Below are positions 29,705 to 39,661 of a DNA stretch of 64,000 nucleotides, piece by piece. Location of the stretch: positions 62,001-126,000 of the forward strand of contig AKCV02000006.1 in assembly GCA_000272025.2 (NCBI GenBank). The letters run 5' to 3'. This DNA comes from Imbroritus primus. GTDB taxonomy: Bacteria; Pseudomonadota; Gammaproteobacteria; Burkholderiales; Burkholderiaceae. The notes beneath the pieces were generated by a model. That model did not search any database and was not told where the DNA came from. It saw nothing but the letters and a program-made list of their open reading frames with translations. The position numbers and the translations under genes were made by a program. Position 1 is the first letter of the stretch. Every line of letters begins with the position of its first letter.

Positions 29705-31294
29705 ATGATTGCCCGGTCGCCAGTGCCCTTTGCTTACCGTCGGCGCACGGCCCAATGCAATCCAATGACAATGACCATCGACCTGCCCGCTCCAGCGTTT
29801 CGCATTCACGATCTGATCAGCATGCACCTGCCTCGCCTGGCAGACCATCCAATCTTTATCGAGGAAGCACGGACCTGGACATACGGCGAGTTCCAGGCAA
29901 CGCTGACGGCGCTGGCCGCGTTCCTGCGTGAAGCCGGCCTGCAGCCTGGCGACCGCCTGATGATCGTCGGCGAAAACAGCGTTGCGCAGACGGCTGCCAT
30001 CATGGCAGCGAGCACGCTCGACGCCTGGGCGGTGATCGTCAACGCGCGCCTCTCGCCCAGCGAAATTGCCGCCATCCAGGACCACTGCGATCCGCGCCTG
30101 ATGTTCTTTACGCATGCGGTGTCCGATGATGCCCGCGAACATGGCACAGCCCGCGGGGCCACGGGACACCACATCGCCGGTATCGATTTCAGCTGCACGC
30201 TGGCACGTGCCGAGGCAATCGCCGAACCCGTCTGCGCAGACAGCCGCGAGCAGGTCGCCGCGCTGATCTACACCACCGGGACTACCGGCAACCCCAAGGC
30301 TGTGATGCTCACGCACAGCAACCTGGGATTCACGTCGGCCACCTCGCGGGCATCCCGCAATACTGGCGAGAACGACGTCATCTATGCCGCGCTGCCGATG
30401 TCGCACGTCTATGGGCTGACCACCGTCGTGCTGTCGGCGCTCTGGGGCGGTGCCACGCTGCATCTGGTAGCGCGCTTCGACGCACGCCACCTGCTGCGCG
30501 CGCTGGCAGACGGCCTGACTTTTTTCATGGGCGTGCCGGCCATGTACCTGCGCCTGCTGGCGCTGCACGAAGCTGGCGAAACGGTGGTCGCTCCGCGCCT
30601 GCGCTTTGTACATTGTGGCGGCGCACCGCTCGATGCGGCGCTCAAGAACCGCGTCGAAGCCATGTTCAACTTGCCGATCAACAACGGCTACGGCATGACC
30701 GAGGCCTCACCTACCATCACCGTCGTCCCCTACAACCAGCGGTGCGATGACATGACGGTCGGCTATGCGATTCCCGGCATGGAAACGCGTGTGGTCGACG
30801 AGCAGCGCCGGATCGTGCCGCAAGGCGAAGTTGGCGAGCTGCAGATCCGCGGACCGAACGTGATGAAGGGCTACTACAAGGCGCCCGAACAGACGGCTGC
30901 CGTACTGTCGCCGGATGGCTGGCTCAGCACCAACGACCTGGTGCGCCAGGCACCCGATGGCGCGTTCTATGTGATGGGCCGCCTCAAGGACCTGATCATC
31001 CGCTCTGGCTTCAATGTCTACCCGAGCGAAGTCGAAGCGGCGCTCAACGCCCACCCCAGCGTGGTGCAGTCGTGTGTCGTGGGCCGGCCGGTCGATAGCG
31101 ACGAGCAGGTAATCGCCTATGTCGAGGTCGATCCACAGGTGAAGTTTGATGCCGCAGCATTGTCGGCCTTTGTCGCCGAGCGGCTCGCCCCGTACAAACG
31201 CCCGCAGATGATCGTGCCGGTGGAGCGCCTGCCCGCGGCGCAAAGCGGCAAGATCCTGAAAAAAGCCGTACAGGAAATGGCTGCGCGGCTATGA
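29705..31294 (+). CDS. Acyl-CoA synthetase (AMP-forming), PimA-like
   Basis: This enzyme activates a carboxylic acid to its CoA thioester via an acyl-adenylate. The AMP-binding core motif is IYTTGTTGNPKAVMLTH, followed by NNGYGMTEASPTI and the C-terminal GRLKDLIIRSGFNVYPSEVE hinge and QSGKILKKA (catalytic Lys). From ATG 29705 it has 529 residues, with a GAGG ribosome site 8 bases upstream; ATG 29765 (MTMTIDLPAP, 509 residues) fits homologue length better. It is the first gene of an operon with beta-oxidation enzymes, so it should supply their CoA substrate. Context suggests a dicarboxylic or medium-chain acid. Confidence 0.88.
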   Translation: MIARSPVPFAYRRRTAQCNPMTMTIDLPAPAFRIHDLISMHLPRLADHPIFIEEARTWTYGEFQATLTALAAFLREAGLQPGDRLMIVGENSVAQTAAIMAASTLDAWAVIVNARLSPSEIAAIQDHCDPRLMFFTHAVSDDAREHGTARGATGHHIAGIDFSCTLARAEAIAEPVCADSREQVAALIYTTGTTGNPKAVMLTHSNLGFTSATSRASRNTGENDVIYAALPMSHVYGLTTVVLSALWGGATLHLVARFDARHLLRALADGLTFFMGVPAMYLRLLALHEAGETVVAPRLRFVHCGGAPLDAALKNRVEAMFNLPINNGYGMTEASPTITVVPYNQRCDDMTVGYAIPGMETRVVDEQRRIVPQGEVGELQIRGPNVMKGYYKAPEQTAAVLSPDGWLSTNDLVRQAPDGAFYVMGRLKDLIIRSGFNVYPSEVEAALNAHPSVVQSCVVGRPVDSDEQVIAYVEVDPQVKFDAAALSAFVAERLAPYKRPQMIVPVERLPAAQSGKILKKAVQEMAARL

Positions 31295-31345
31295 GCCTCG
31301 CGCGCATTGATTCGAGTGACACCCATAACTCCAAGGAGACCCAAC

Positions 31346-32335
31346 ATGACTGACTCGTCCCGCCGCTTTTGCCTCACTGCCCTCGTGGCTGCCGCTGCAA
31401 TGGCTGCCGGCACCGCCTTCGCCCAACCCGCCGGCCATTACCCTGACAAGCCGATCCGCCTGATCGTCTCCAGCGCGGCCGGCGGCGGCGCCGACACGGT
31501 GGCGCGCCTGATGGCCAAGAAGATCGGCGATGCGCTCAAGCAGCCCGTGGTCGTCGAGAACCGTCCGGGCGCCAGCGGCGTGGTCGCCGCCAATGCCGTG
31601 CTGGGCGCACCGGCCGATGGTTACACCCTGCTGCTCGGCTTCACCACCATGGCACAGGTACCCGCCACCACGCAGATCCCGCTGTCGTACAACCCGGAGA
31701 AGGATTTCATTCCGGTGTCGCTGATCGCCAAGTCGTGGAACGTGCTGTTCGTCAACCGCAAGACCAACGCCAAGACGGTACCCGAGCTGGTCGCCGCGAT
31801 GAAAGCCAATCCGCGCCAGTTCAGCTACGGTTCGTACGGCAATGGCTCGACGGGCCACTTCATGGGCGCCCTGTTTGCCCAGCAGACCAAGACCGAACCG
31901 TCGCACGTACCATACAAGGGCGCCGCACCGATGATGACCGACCTGCTGGCTGGCGTGGTGTCGTTTGCCTTTCCGGACATCGGCTCGGCGCTGCCCCACA
32001 TCAAGTCCGATCGCGTACAGGCCCTGGCCGTCACCAGTGGCAAGCGCCTGAGCAGCCTGCCGGACGTGCCGACCATGGCGGAACTCGGCATCAAGGGCTT
32101 CGATTTCGGCGGCTGGTTCGGCCTGTTCGCACCGAAGGGCACGCCGCAAGCCATCGTCGACGTGCTGTCCGCGCAGAGCATGGCAGCCGTGAAGGACCGC
32201 GAGGTGCAAGCCAAGCTGGTGTCGATGGACCTGGATCCGGTGGGCAGCAATTCCAAGGACTTTGCCACGTTCTTCCACGCCGACATGGCCAAATGGGCCA
32301 AAATCGCCAAGGACGCAAACATCAAGGCAGAGTGA
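31346..32335 (+). CDS. Bug/TctC family periplasmic solute receptor
   Basis: This 329-residue protein has a signal peptide (SSRRFCLTALVAAAAMAAGTAFAQ) and the Bug receptor pattern YPDKPIRLIVSSAAGGGADTVARLMA, VVENRPGASGVVAAN and DGYTLLLG. Bug proteins bind carboxylates and amides in the periplasm. The ATG at 31346 is preceded by AAGGAG. No TctA/TctB membrane partners are present, as is common in Burkholderiales. Its position after the CoA ligase suggests it binds the acid degraded by this operon. Confidence 0.92.
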   Translation: MTDSSRRFCLTALVAAAAMAAGTAFAQPAGHYPDKPIRLIVSSAAGGGADTVARLMAKKIGDALKQPVVVENRPGASGVVAANAVLGAPADGYTLLLGFTTMAQVPATTQIPLSYNPEKDFIPVSLIAKSWNVLFVNRKTNAKTVPELVAAMKANPRQFSYGSYGNGSTGHFMGALFAQQTKTEPSHVPYKGAAPMMTDLLAGVVSFAFPDIGSALPHIKSDRVQALAVTSGKRLSSLPDVPTMAELGIKGFDFGGWFGLFAPKGTPQAIVDVLSAQSMAAVKDREVQAKLVSMDLDPVGSNSKDFATFFHADMAKWAKIAKDANIKAE

Positions 32336-32392
32336 CGCGATTGCCGGTCACGGTAACGCGGCGAGGTCTGCTGATTCCCTGGAGATCATGTC

Positions 32393-33292
32393 ATGGCACG
32401 CGCCAAACACAGTATCAGCGTACCTCGCCCATCCCAACGCGACCGGGAACGTGATCTTGGCGCGGGGGTGGTCAAGCCCCCCCGCCGCGTCTTCGAGATC
32501 ATCGAGTTCTTCGAGCAGTTGAACGAGCCTGCGACGGTGTCCGACATCGTCCAGGCCACCGGCATTCCCCAGTCAAGCACGTCCATGCTGCTGCAGACGC
32601 TGGAGCGCATGGGCTATCTCTGCTGGAACCCGGATGATCGCACCTATATGCCCAGCCTGCGCCTGCACATGCTCGGCGGCTGGGTTCACGATATCACCCT
32701 CCCCCGCAGCAACCTGCGGCTCGCCATGCAGGAGCTGTCCAAACGCACGGGCCTCAGCGTGGTTCTGGGCCAGCGGACCGGGCGCTATGTGCAGTATGCC
32801 CACGTCGTATTCGCCTCCAATGAGCGCGATGACGATGTGCCCATCGGCGTGGTGCGTCCGCTGGTCGGCACCGGCCTTGGCTACTCGCTGCTGGCTGCCA
32901 TGCCGGACGAGGAAGTCCGCCGCCTCGCCATCGCCAGCCTGGCGATGCAGGAACAGCCGCCGTTCATCCACAGCGTCGAGCAGATCATGACGATGGTCGC
33001 GCAGGCCAGGCGCGCGGGGTACGTGTATTCGACCCGCCTGCAGAACCGCAACAAGGCGTCGTTTTCGTTCAACCTCGGCATGGCCGGCACTGCCTGGCAC
33101 GACGAGCGACCGGAAGGCAGCCGCGAGTCGAGCCGTGAATCGAGCCTGCTAAGCATCGCTATCGCCGGCAAACGGCGCATCGTGCAGGATCGCCTGCCAG
33201 ACATCATCGCCGCGGTGCATGCGGTGACACAAGAATGCTTACCGGATGTGCGCATCGACATCGATCCGCACAGGCCGATCGAACCTATCTGA
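32393..33292 (+). CDS. IclR family transcriptional regulator
   Basis: This 299-residue regulator has an N-terminal winged helix (VFEIIEFFEQLNEPATVSDIVQATGIPQSSTSMLLQTLERMGYL) after a basic leader of about 28 residues. The C-terminal effector domain (about 110-290) includes GLGYSLLAAMPDEEVRRLA. IclR-type proteins often sense the pathway's substrate. It is encoded inside the operon, third in order, and probably controls it. The 14-bp palindrome at 29668 is a candidate site. Confidence 0.92.
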   Translation: MARAKHSISVPRPSQRDRERDLGAGVVKPPRRVFEIIEFFEQLNEPATVSDIVQATGIPQSSTSMLLQTLERMGYLCWNPDDRTYMPSLRLHMLGGWVHDITLPRSNLRLAMQELSKRTGLSVVLGQRTGRYVQYAHVVFASNERDDDVPIGVVRPLVGTGLGYSLLAAMPDEEVRRLAIASLAMQEQPPFIHSVEQIMTMVAQARRAGYVYSTRLQNRNKASFSFNLGMAGTAWHDERPEGSRESSRESSLLSIAIAGKRRIVQDRLPDIIAAVHAVTQECLPDVRIDIDPHRPIEPI

Positions 33293-33307
33293 TCCAGGAG
33301 TTAAGGC

Positions 33308-34489
33308 ATGGACATTGATATCACTGCCGACGAACAGGCATTCCGCCAGGAAGTGCGCGAGTTCGCGCTGGCGAACCTGCCGCAGTCGGTGCGCGACAAG
33401 GTGCTGTTCGGCGCCAAGCTCGACAAGGCTGAGTATGTCGACTGGCAGCAGCGCCTGTACCGCAAGGGCTGGATTGCGCCTTCGTGGCCCGTCGAGTACG
33501 GCGGGGCGGGCTGGAATCTGTCGCGGCGCCGCGTGTTCCTGCACGAGCTGGCGCTGTGCTGCGCGCCGGAAACCATCTCGTTCGGTCTGACCATGGTCGG
33601 CCCCGTCATCTATACCTTCGGCTCCGACGAGCAGAAAGCCAGATACCTGCCGAGCATTCTCAACTCCGAGACATGGTGGTGCCAGGGCTTCTCCGAGCCG
33701 AATGCAGGTTCCGATCTGTCGTCGCTGCGCACCCGCGCGCAGGACCGCGGCGACCACTACGTGATCAACGGCCAGAAGACCTGGACCACCTTCGGCATGT
33801 ATGCCGACAAGATGTTCTGCCTCGCCCGCACCTCGGACGAAGGCAAGCAGCAGAACGGCATTTCCTTCCTGCTGCTGGACATGAACGCACCGGGCGTCGA
33901 ACGCCGCCCGATCCAGACCATCGATGAAGGTGCGAGCATCTGCGAGGTGTTCCTCAACGATGTGGTCGTGCCCAAATCCGATCTGGTCGGTACCGAAGGC
34001 CGTGGCTGGGACTACGCCAAGTTCCTGCTCGGCCACGAACGCGCCATGATCGCGCGCGTCGGCCGCTCGCGCATGCAGCTCGAGCGTGCCAAGCGCATTG
34101 CCGCCTCGCAACATGACGGTGGCCGCCCGCTGATCGAGCATCCGCTGTTCCAGTACCGCATCTGCGAGATCGAAACCCGCGTGCGTGCGTTGGAGATCTC
34201 GGAATTGCGCGCCCTCGCCGGCTACCAGCCGGAAAAAGGGTTCGATGGCGCCACGTCCTCCATGCTCAAGGTGGAAGGCTCGGAAATCTGCCAGGCGCTG
34301 ACCGAGCTGCTGGTGGATCTGACTGGCCACTATTCCAAGGTCTACCAGGGCCGCTATGAACAGTCGCCGGTTGGCGGCACCGATGCCCACGGCGTAATGG
34401 GCGATCACCTGTTCAATCGTGTGGTGACAATCTACGGCGGCAGCAGCGAGATCCAGAAGAATGTCATCGCCAAGAGCCGTCTGCAATAA
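33308..34489 (+). CDS. Acyl-CoA dehydrogenase, PimC-like large subunit
   Basis: This 393-residue flavoprotein introduces the alpha-beta double bond in acyl-CoA. It resembles PimC, the large subunit of pimeloyl-CoA dehydrogenase (MDIDITADEQAFRQEVREFA; WPVEYGGAGWN; GFSEPNAGSDLSSLRTRA; TIYGGSSEIQKNVIAKSRL). The flavin-binding WTTFG and the C-terminal GGSSEIQ motif are clear. It is followed 15 bp later by a second, smaller-type acyl-CoA dehydrogenase, as pimC-pimD are, so the two probably form a heteromer. Confidence 0.9.
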   Translation: MDIDITADEQAFRQEVREFALANLPQSVRDKVLFGAKLDKAEYVDWQQRLYRKGWIAPSWPVEYGGAGWNLSRRRVFLHELALCCAPETISFGLTMVGPVIYTFGSDEQKARYLPSILNSETWWCQGFSEPNAGSDLSSLRTRAQDRGDHYVINGQKTWTTFGMYADKMFCLARTSDEGKQQNGISFLLLDMNAPGVERRPIQTIDEGASICEVFLNDVVVPKSDLVGTEGRGWDYAKFLLGHERAMIARVGRSRMQLERAKRIAASQHDGGRPLIEHPLFQYRICEIETRVRALEISELRALAGYQPEKGFDGATSSMLKVEGSEICQALTELLVDLTGHYSKVYQGRYEQSPVGGTDAHGVMGDHLFNRVVTIYGGSSEIQKNVIAKSRLQ

Positions 34490-34504
34490 ATCCAGGAGAA
34501 CCCC

Positions 34505-35680
34505 ATGAACCTTACGCTCTCCGACGAACAGGAAATGATCCGCGACAGCGTCCATGACTATTTCACGGGCGCTTATGATTTCGAAGCCCATCTGGCGCGC
34601 GTCGCCGCGGGTCGTGACAACGACAATGGCATCGACCGCGCGCGTTGGCAGGCCATGGCCGAACTCGGCTGGCTCGGCCTGACCGCGCCCGAGGCCGCCG
34701 GCGGCCTCGGGGCCGGCCCGGAAGAGACCATGGTGCTGATGGAAGGCGCGGGTGCCGCGCTGTGCATCGAACCCCTCTTGCCCACCGTGGCGCTTGGCGT
34801 GCCGTTGCTGGCAGAGGGCGCCAAAGGCAGCCCGGCTGCCGATGCCCTTGCCCGCGTGATGGCAGGCCAGGCCAGCGTGGCAGTGGCCTGGACTGAATCC
34901 GCACACGGCTTCGCCCCACTCTCTATTGCCACCACTGCGCAGGCCACGACGGATGGCGGTTATCGCCTCGATGGCCACAAGGTGCTCGTCGAGAATGGCG
35001 CAGATGCTGAATGGATCGTCATCCCCGCGCGGACCAACGGCAGCGACAATGCGGCCGATGGTATCTCGCTGTTCCTCGTGCCGCGCGATGTGGCAGGCCT
35101 GGGCATCACGCCGGTACGCATGCTCGATGGCTCGCGCTCGGCAGATCTCGCGCTGGAGCAGGTCGAGGTGCCAGCTACGCATCTGATCGGGCAGCCCAGC
35201 CAGGGCGGCAAGCTGCTGACCGCCGCCGTCTATCGCGGCCTGGCTGCGAGCTGTGCCGAAGCGCTGGGCGCCATGCGCCGCGCGCTCGATATCTGCAAGA
35301 GCTACCTGCACGAACGCCAGCAGTTCGGCAAGCCGCTTGCCGCCTTCCAGGCCCTGCAGCATCGCTATGTCGAAATGCTGATTGCCGAGGAACGCGCCCG
35401 CTCGCTCACCATGCTGGCCGCGATCCGCCTGCGCACCGGCGATCTTGATGACCCCGAAACGCTGCGCGATCTGAGCCTCGCCAAACTCGGCGTAGGCCGC
35501 TCCGCCCGCATGATCGGCGGCAACGCCATCCAGCTGCACGGCGGCATGGGCATGGCCTACGAATACCCAATCGGCCACTACTACCGCAAGCTGCTGTGCT
35601 GCGATGCCGCCTTCGGCTCGCAGGACGATCACCTGGCACTGCTGGCGCACCAGCTCGCACCGCAGGCGCAAGCTGCCTGA
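34505..35680 (+). CDS. Acyl-CoA dehydrogenase, PimD-like small subunit
   Basis: This 391-residue protein is the second acyl-CoA dehydrogenase of the operon. It starts MNLTLSDEQEMIRDSVHDYF and has LGWLGLTAPEAAGGLGAGPEETMVLMEGAG in the N-terminal domain. The C-terminal helical domain has RQQFGKPLAAFQALQHR (here ERQQFGKPLAAFQ) and NAIQLHGGMGMAYEYPIGHYYRKL. It corresponds to PimD in the pim operon of Rhodopseudomonas palustris. A ribosome-binding site (AGGAG) precedes the ATG. Confidence 0.9.
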   Translation: MNLTLSDEQEMIRDSVHDYFTGAYDFEAHLARVAAGRDNDNGIDRARWQAMAELGWLGLTAPEAAGGLGAGPEETMVLMEGAGAALCIEPLLPTVALGVPLLAEGAKGSPAADALARVMAGQASVAVAWTESAHGFAPLSIATTAQATTDGGYRLDGHKVLVENGADAEWIVIPARTNGSDNAADGISLFLVPRDVAGLGITPVRMLDGSRSADLALEQVEVPATHLIGQPSQGGKLLTAAVYRGLAASCAEALGAMRRALDICKSYLHERQQFGKPLAAFQALQHRYVEMLIAEERARSLTMLAAIRLRTGDLDDPETLRDLSLAKLGVGRSARMIGGNAIQLHGGMGMAYEYPIGHYYRKLLCCDAAFGSQDDHLALLAHQLAPQAQAA

Positions 35681-35736
35681 GCCGCTCGGAGCGCTTGATC
35701 CCTGCTTGGGCCCAGATTGAAGTTGCAAGGAAACAC

Positions 35737-37845
35737 ATGATGAATGAAACACTCCGCCAGCGCCTGCAGGATGGCGTACTGGTCCTCACATTGAACCAGC
35801 CGCCAGTCAATGCGCTCGGCAACACCCTGCGCAAGGCACTGGTGCAGGCCATCGAAACCGCGCAGGCCGACCCGCAAGTCCGTGCCATCGTGCTGCATGG
35901 CGCGGGACGCGGCTTCAGCGCCGGCGCGGACATCACCGAATTCGGCCAGCCACGCGAGTTTCCGTGGGTGGGCGATGTCTGCACCATCATCGAGAACTGC
36001 GACAAGCCGGTCATTGCCGCATTGCACGGCATGGCGCTTGGCGGCGGCCTGGAGCTCGCCCTCGGTGCGCATTACCGCATCGCCGCGCGCGGGACCAAAC
36101 TCGGCCTCCCAGAGGTACAGATCGGCCTGATCCCCGGCGGTGGCGGTACGCAGCGCCTGCCGCGCCTGATCGGCGCCGCGGCGGCGCTCGACCTGATGCT
36201 GAGCGGCCGCCACGCCAGCGTGGACGAGGCAAAGCGTATGGGCCTGATCGACCGCATCGCAACACAGGACGATCCGCTCGAAGAAGCCTGTACATGGGCG
36301 AGCGAGATTCTCGCCCAGGGTGGCATCGTACGTCGCACGCGGGACGCGCAGGCGCTCGGCGACAGCGCCCCCAGCCTCGCCGCTGTGGAGGCCGCGCGTG
36401 CCGGCAACGCCCGTAAGGCGCGAGGCCTCTTTGCCCCATTCCAGATTCTCGACGCCGTGAAGGATGCCATCGAGCAGCCGTTCGAAGCCGGCATCCAGGC
36501 GGAACGTGCACGCTTCCTGCAATGCGTGGATAGTCCGCAGCGCGCAGGCCTGGTGCACGCTTTTTTTGCGGAACGCAGGGTTCGCAAGGCGCCTGAAACC
36601 GAATCGTCGCAACCGCGTCCCGTGGCTACCGTTGGCGTGATTGGCGGCGGCACGATGGGTTCCGGCATCGCCGTGGCCCTGCTCGACGCGGGCCTGCAAG
36701 TGATCATGGTAGAACGCGACGATGCCAGCCTGCAGGCCGGGCGCCAGCGTGTCGAGAAGGTCTATGACCGCCTGATCGCCAACGGGCGCATGGAGGTGGC
36801 ACGCAAGGAAGCCGTGCTGCAGCGCTTTACCGGTGCGACCTCGTACGACGCCTTCGCCCAGGCCGATCTCGTGATCGAAGCCGTGTTCGAAGACATGGAT
36901 GTGAAGAAAGCCGTGTTCGGCGAACTCGACCGCATCTGCAAGCCGGGCGCGATCCTTGCCACCAATACATCCTATCTCGACATCGACGCCATCGCCGCCA
37001 GCATCTCGCGTCCGCAAGACGTGATCGGCCTGCACTTCTTCTCGCCGGCCAACATCATGAAGCTGCTGGAGATCGTGGTGCCCGCCAAGGTCTCGGCAGA
37101 CGTAGTGGCCACGGGCTTTGCGCTGGCCGACAAGCTGCGCAAGGTGCCGGTACGCGCCGGCATCTGCGACGGCTTCATTGGCAACCGCATCCTGTATGTA
37201 TATCGCGAGGTAGCCAGCCATATGATGGAAGACGGCGCATCGCCGTATGAAATCGACCAGGCACTGGAAGAATTCGGCTATGCCATGGGCCCGTTCCGTA
37301 CCAACGACCTGACCGGCGGCGACATCGGCTACGCCACGCGCAAGCGCAAGGCTGCCACGCGCGACCCCAACGCCCGCTATGTGCGTATCGCCGACCAGCT
37401 GTGCGAGCGCAACTGGCTTGGGCAGAAGACCGGCCGCGGGTGGTACCGCTATCCGGAAGGTTCGCGCAGCGGCCAGCACGATCCCGAGGTGCTTGCCCTG
37501 ATCGATGCCGAACGCGCCGAGCGTGGCATCCAGCCGCGCACCTTCAGCAGCGAAGATATCCTCCGCCGCTATATGGCTGCCGTGATCAACGAAAGCGCCA
37601 ACGTCCTGCATGACAAGATTGCCCTGCGCCCGCTCGACATCGACGTAACGCTGGTGCACGGCTACGGCTTCCCGCGCTGGCGCGGCGGCCCGATGCACTA
37701 TGCCGACACTGTCGGGCTGGACAAGGTGCTGGCCGACATCCGCAGTTTCGAGAAAGAAGATCCGCTGTTCTGGAAACCCTCGCCGCTGCTCGTCGAGCTG
37801 GTGGAACGCCAGGCCAGCTTTGCAAGCCTCAACCAACTGATCTAA
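35737..37845 (+). CDS. Enoyl-CoA hydratase/3-hydroxyacyl-CoA dehydrogenase fusion
   Basis: This 702-residue bifunctional enzyme hydrates enoyl-CoA and oxidises the 3-hydroxyacyl-CoA. The crotonase domain (about 1-190) has [13 protein letters not shown] and the Glu-containing [21 protein letters not shown]. The dehydrogenase half begins with [13 protein letters not shown] at residues 300-312, then [11 protein letters not shown] and [14 protein letters not shown] with the catalytic His just before it (GLHFFSP). The domain order is that of peroxisomal-type and PimF-like fusions. I start at ATG 35737, after an AAGG site; the next codon is also ATG. Confidence 0.93.
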   Translation: MMNETLRQRLQDGVLVLTLNQPPVNALGNTLRKALVQAIETAQADPQVRAIVLHGAGRGFSAGADITEFGQPREFPWVGDVCTIIENCDKPVIAALHGMALGGGLELALGAHYRIAARGTKLGLPEVQIGLIPGGGGTQRLPRLIGAAAALDLMLSGRHASVDEAKRMGLIDRIATQDDPLEEACTWASEILAQGGIVRRTRDAQALGDSAPSLAAVEAARAGNARKARGLFAPFQILDAVKDAIEQPFEAGIQAERARFLQCVDSPQRAGLVHAFFAERRVRKAPETESSQPRPVATVGVIGGGTMGSGIAVALLDAGLQVIMVERDDASLQAGRQRVEKVYDRLIANGRMEVARKEAVLQRFTGATSYDAFAQADLVIEAVFEDMDVKKAVFGELDRICKPGAILATNTSYLDIDAIAASISRPQDVIGLHFFSPANIMKLLEIVVPAKVSADVVATGFALADKLRKVPVRAGICDGFIGNRILYVYREVASHMMEDGASPYEIDQALEEFGYAMGPFRTNDLTGGDIGYATRKRKAATRDPNARYVRIADQLCERNWLGQKTGRGWYRYPEGSRSGQHDPEVLALIDAERAERGIQPRTFSSEDILRRYMAAVINESANVLHDKIALRPLDIDVTLVHGYGFPRWRGGPMHYADTVGLDKVLADIRSFEKEDPLFWKPSPLLVELVERQASFASLNQLI

Positions 37846-37855
37846 GGGGATCGCC

Positions 37856-39037
37856 ATGCGCGAAGCCGTTATTGTTTCCACCGCCCGCACGCCGCTCACC
37901 AAGGCACACCGTGGCGAGTTCAACCTGACCGAAGGCCCGACGCTGGCCTCGTACGCGGTACGTGCCGCCGTCGAGCGCGCCGGCATCGACCCGGCCAGCA
38001 TCGAGGACATGATCCTCGGCTGCGGCTATCCGGAAGGCACCACCGGCCGCAACACCGCCCGCCAGGCCGCCCTGCGCGCCGGCCTGCCGGTCAGCGTGGC
38101 CGGCACCACCATCAACCGCTTCTGCGCCTCGGGCCTGCAGGCCATCGCCAGCGCGGCCGGCCGCATCATCGTCGAAGGCGTGCCCGTGATGGTGGCTGGT
38201 GGCGTGGAAAGCGTCTCCATGCTCAAGACCCGCGACGACGGTAAGACCGGCATCGACCCGTGGCTGCTGCAGAACAAACCCGAGCTGTCCCTGCCGATGA
38301 TCGACACTGCCGACATCGTCGCGGCCCGCTATGGCATCTCGCGCGAAGACCAGGACCTGTTTGCCCTGCGCAGCCAGCAGCGCACCGAAGCCGCCCAGAA
38401 GGAAGGCCGCTACGCCGACGAGATCATCGCTGTGACCACGACCATGGCGGTGACCAACAAGGAAACCGGCGAAACCACGCACCGCGAAGTGACCGCCACG
38501 GCCGACAACTGCAACCGCCCGGGCACCACGCTCGAAGGCCTGGCCAAGCTGGCCCCGGTGAAAGGTCCTGACAAGTTCGTCACCGCCGGCAACGCCTCGC
38601 AACTCTCTGACGGGGCATCGGCCTGCGTGATGATGGAAGCCAAGGCGGCCGAACGCGCCAACCTCGAACCGCTCGGCGCCTTCCGCGGCTTTGCCGTGGC
38701 CGGCTGCGAGCCGGACGAGATGGGCATTGGCCCGGTGTTTGCCGTGCCACGCCTGCTCGAGCGCCACGGCCTCAAGGTCGAGGACATTGACTTGTGGGAA
38801 CTGAATGAAGCGTTCGCCTCGCAGGCCCTCTACTGCCAGCGCCGCCTCGGCATTCCCGATGAGCGCCTCAACGTCAATGGCGGCGCGATCTCCATCGGCC
38901 ACCCGTTCGGCGTCACGGGCGCACGCCTGACTGGTCATGTGCTGCTGGAAGGCCGTCGTCGCAAGGCCAAGTATGCGGTGGTGACGATGTGTATCGGTGG
39001 CGGGATGGGTGCTGCCGGGCTGTTCGAGATTTTCTGA
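37856..39037 (+). CDS. Acetyl-CoA C-acyltransferase (thiolase)
   Basis: This 393-residue thiolase performs the last beta-oxidation step, releasing acetyl-CoA. The nucleophile is Cys90 in [10 protein letters not shown], the catalytic His is in [16 protein letters not shown] and the second Cys is in [13 protein letters not shown]. The N terminus [21 protein letters not shown] is typical of the degradative branch. It is the last gene of the operon, 10 bp after the fusion gene, and a terminator follows. Confidence 0.94.
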   Translation: MREAVIVSTARTPLTKAHRGEFNLTEGPTLASYAVRAAVERAGIDPASIEDMILGCGYPEGTTGRNTARQAALRAGLPVSVAGTTINRFCASGLQAIASAAGRIIVEGVPVMVAGGVESVSMLKTRDDGKTGIDPWLLQNKPELSLPMIDTADIVAARYGISREDQDLFALRSQQRTEAAQKEGRYADEIIAVTTTMAVTNKETGETTHREVTATADNCNRPGTTLEGLAKLAPVKGPDKFVTAGNASQLSDGASACVMMEAKAAERANLEPLGAFRGFAVAGCEPDEMGIGPVFAVPRLLERHGLKVEDIDLWELNEAFASQALYCQRRLGIPDERLNVNGGAISIGHPFGVTGARLTGHVLLEGRRRKAKYAVVTMCIGGGMGAAGLFEIF

Positions 39038-39093
39038 GATGGCAGGCGCGGGATGGCACGATCACCATCCCGGCTGAAATAATCAGAATGAAC

Positions 39094-39130
39094 GCCGTGC
39101 CATTGGGGAAACCCAAGGCGCGGCTTTTTT
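39094..39130 (+). terminator. Terminator of the beta-oxidation operon
   Basis: The stem GCCGTGCC / GGCGCGGC (one G-T pair), with a 15-base loop, is followed by six T. It ends just where the convergent glycosylase gene ends. Confidence 0.75.
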
Positions 39131-39647
39131 ATGGCTTTTCGTCGCGCCCGGGAGCATCCAGCCATGGCAGCACCGCCTGCCATGCTGCGAGTTTCTCAGC
39201 ATACGCCAGCGTATAGGCCGGGCTGCTCGACGGCAGTGCCAGCGTGGCGTACGGCATGCCATGCTGTGCCAGCGCTTTCATCCCGAGCCGCGCCGCGGTG
39301 CCGCCGTTGAACGCGATCGCGCGAAGGGCTGGCAGCGATGCCACGAGCCCGGCGAGATCGTTGCCGGCATGATCGCGGATGCGGCTGTCCAGGCTGCCTT
39401 CCCGCCGGGCCTCGGCCACCACGTCCCACAGGCCGACACGATGCCTTAACAAGGTATCGAGCCGCTCCCGATAGGCCATGCCGGCCAGGTCAACGTCAAG
39501 CAGATCACCCATCAGCTTCCAGAAACGGTTCTGCGGATGCGCGTAGTACTGGCCCTGCACGAGCGACGCTTCGCCTGGCAGGCTGCCGAGGATGAGCACG
39601 CGGGTGTGCTCGTCCACGACAGGGGGGAAGCAGCGCTTCAGCGTCAC
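39129..39647 (-). CDS. DNA-deoxyinosine glycosylase (UDG superfamily family 6)
   Basis: This 172-residue protein resembles hypoxanthine-DNA glycosylases of the uracil-DNA glycosylase superfamily. Motif 1 is ILGSLPGEASLVQGQYYAHPQNRFWKLMG (with the G-S-x-P-G and N-R-F-W pattern) and motif 2 is LPSSSPAYTLAYAEKLAAW. It would remove deaminated bases from DNA. The reading frame starts at a GTG (39647), 15 bp after the htpG stop; a ribosome-binding site is not obvious. It may be co-transcribed with htpG. Confidence 0.86.
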   Translation of the reverse strand: MTLKRCFPPVVDEHTRVLILGSLPGEASLVQGQYYAHPQNRFWKLMGDLLDVDLAGMAYRERLDTLLRHRVGLWDVVAEARREGSLDSRIRDHAGNDLAGLVASLPALRAIAFNGGTAARLGMKALAQHGMPYATLALPSSSPAYTLAYAEKLAAWQAVLPWLDAPGRDEKP

Positions 39648-39661
39648 TGGGCAGACTTCAC

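Noticed and set aside
33239-38010. Long minus-strand open frames of 837 and 793 codons opposite the acyl-CoA dehydrogenase, fusion and thiolase genes
   Set aside because: They are antisense to clearly recognisable enzymes and have His/Gly/Arg-rich sequences without any family motif; open frames opposite GC-rich genes are common.
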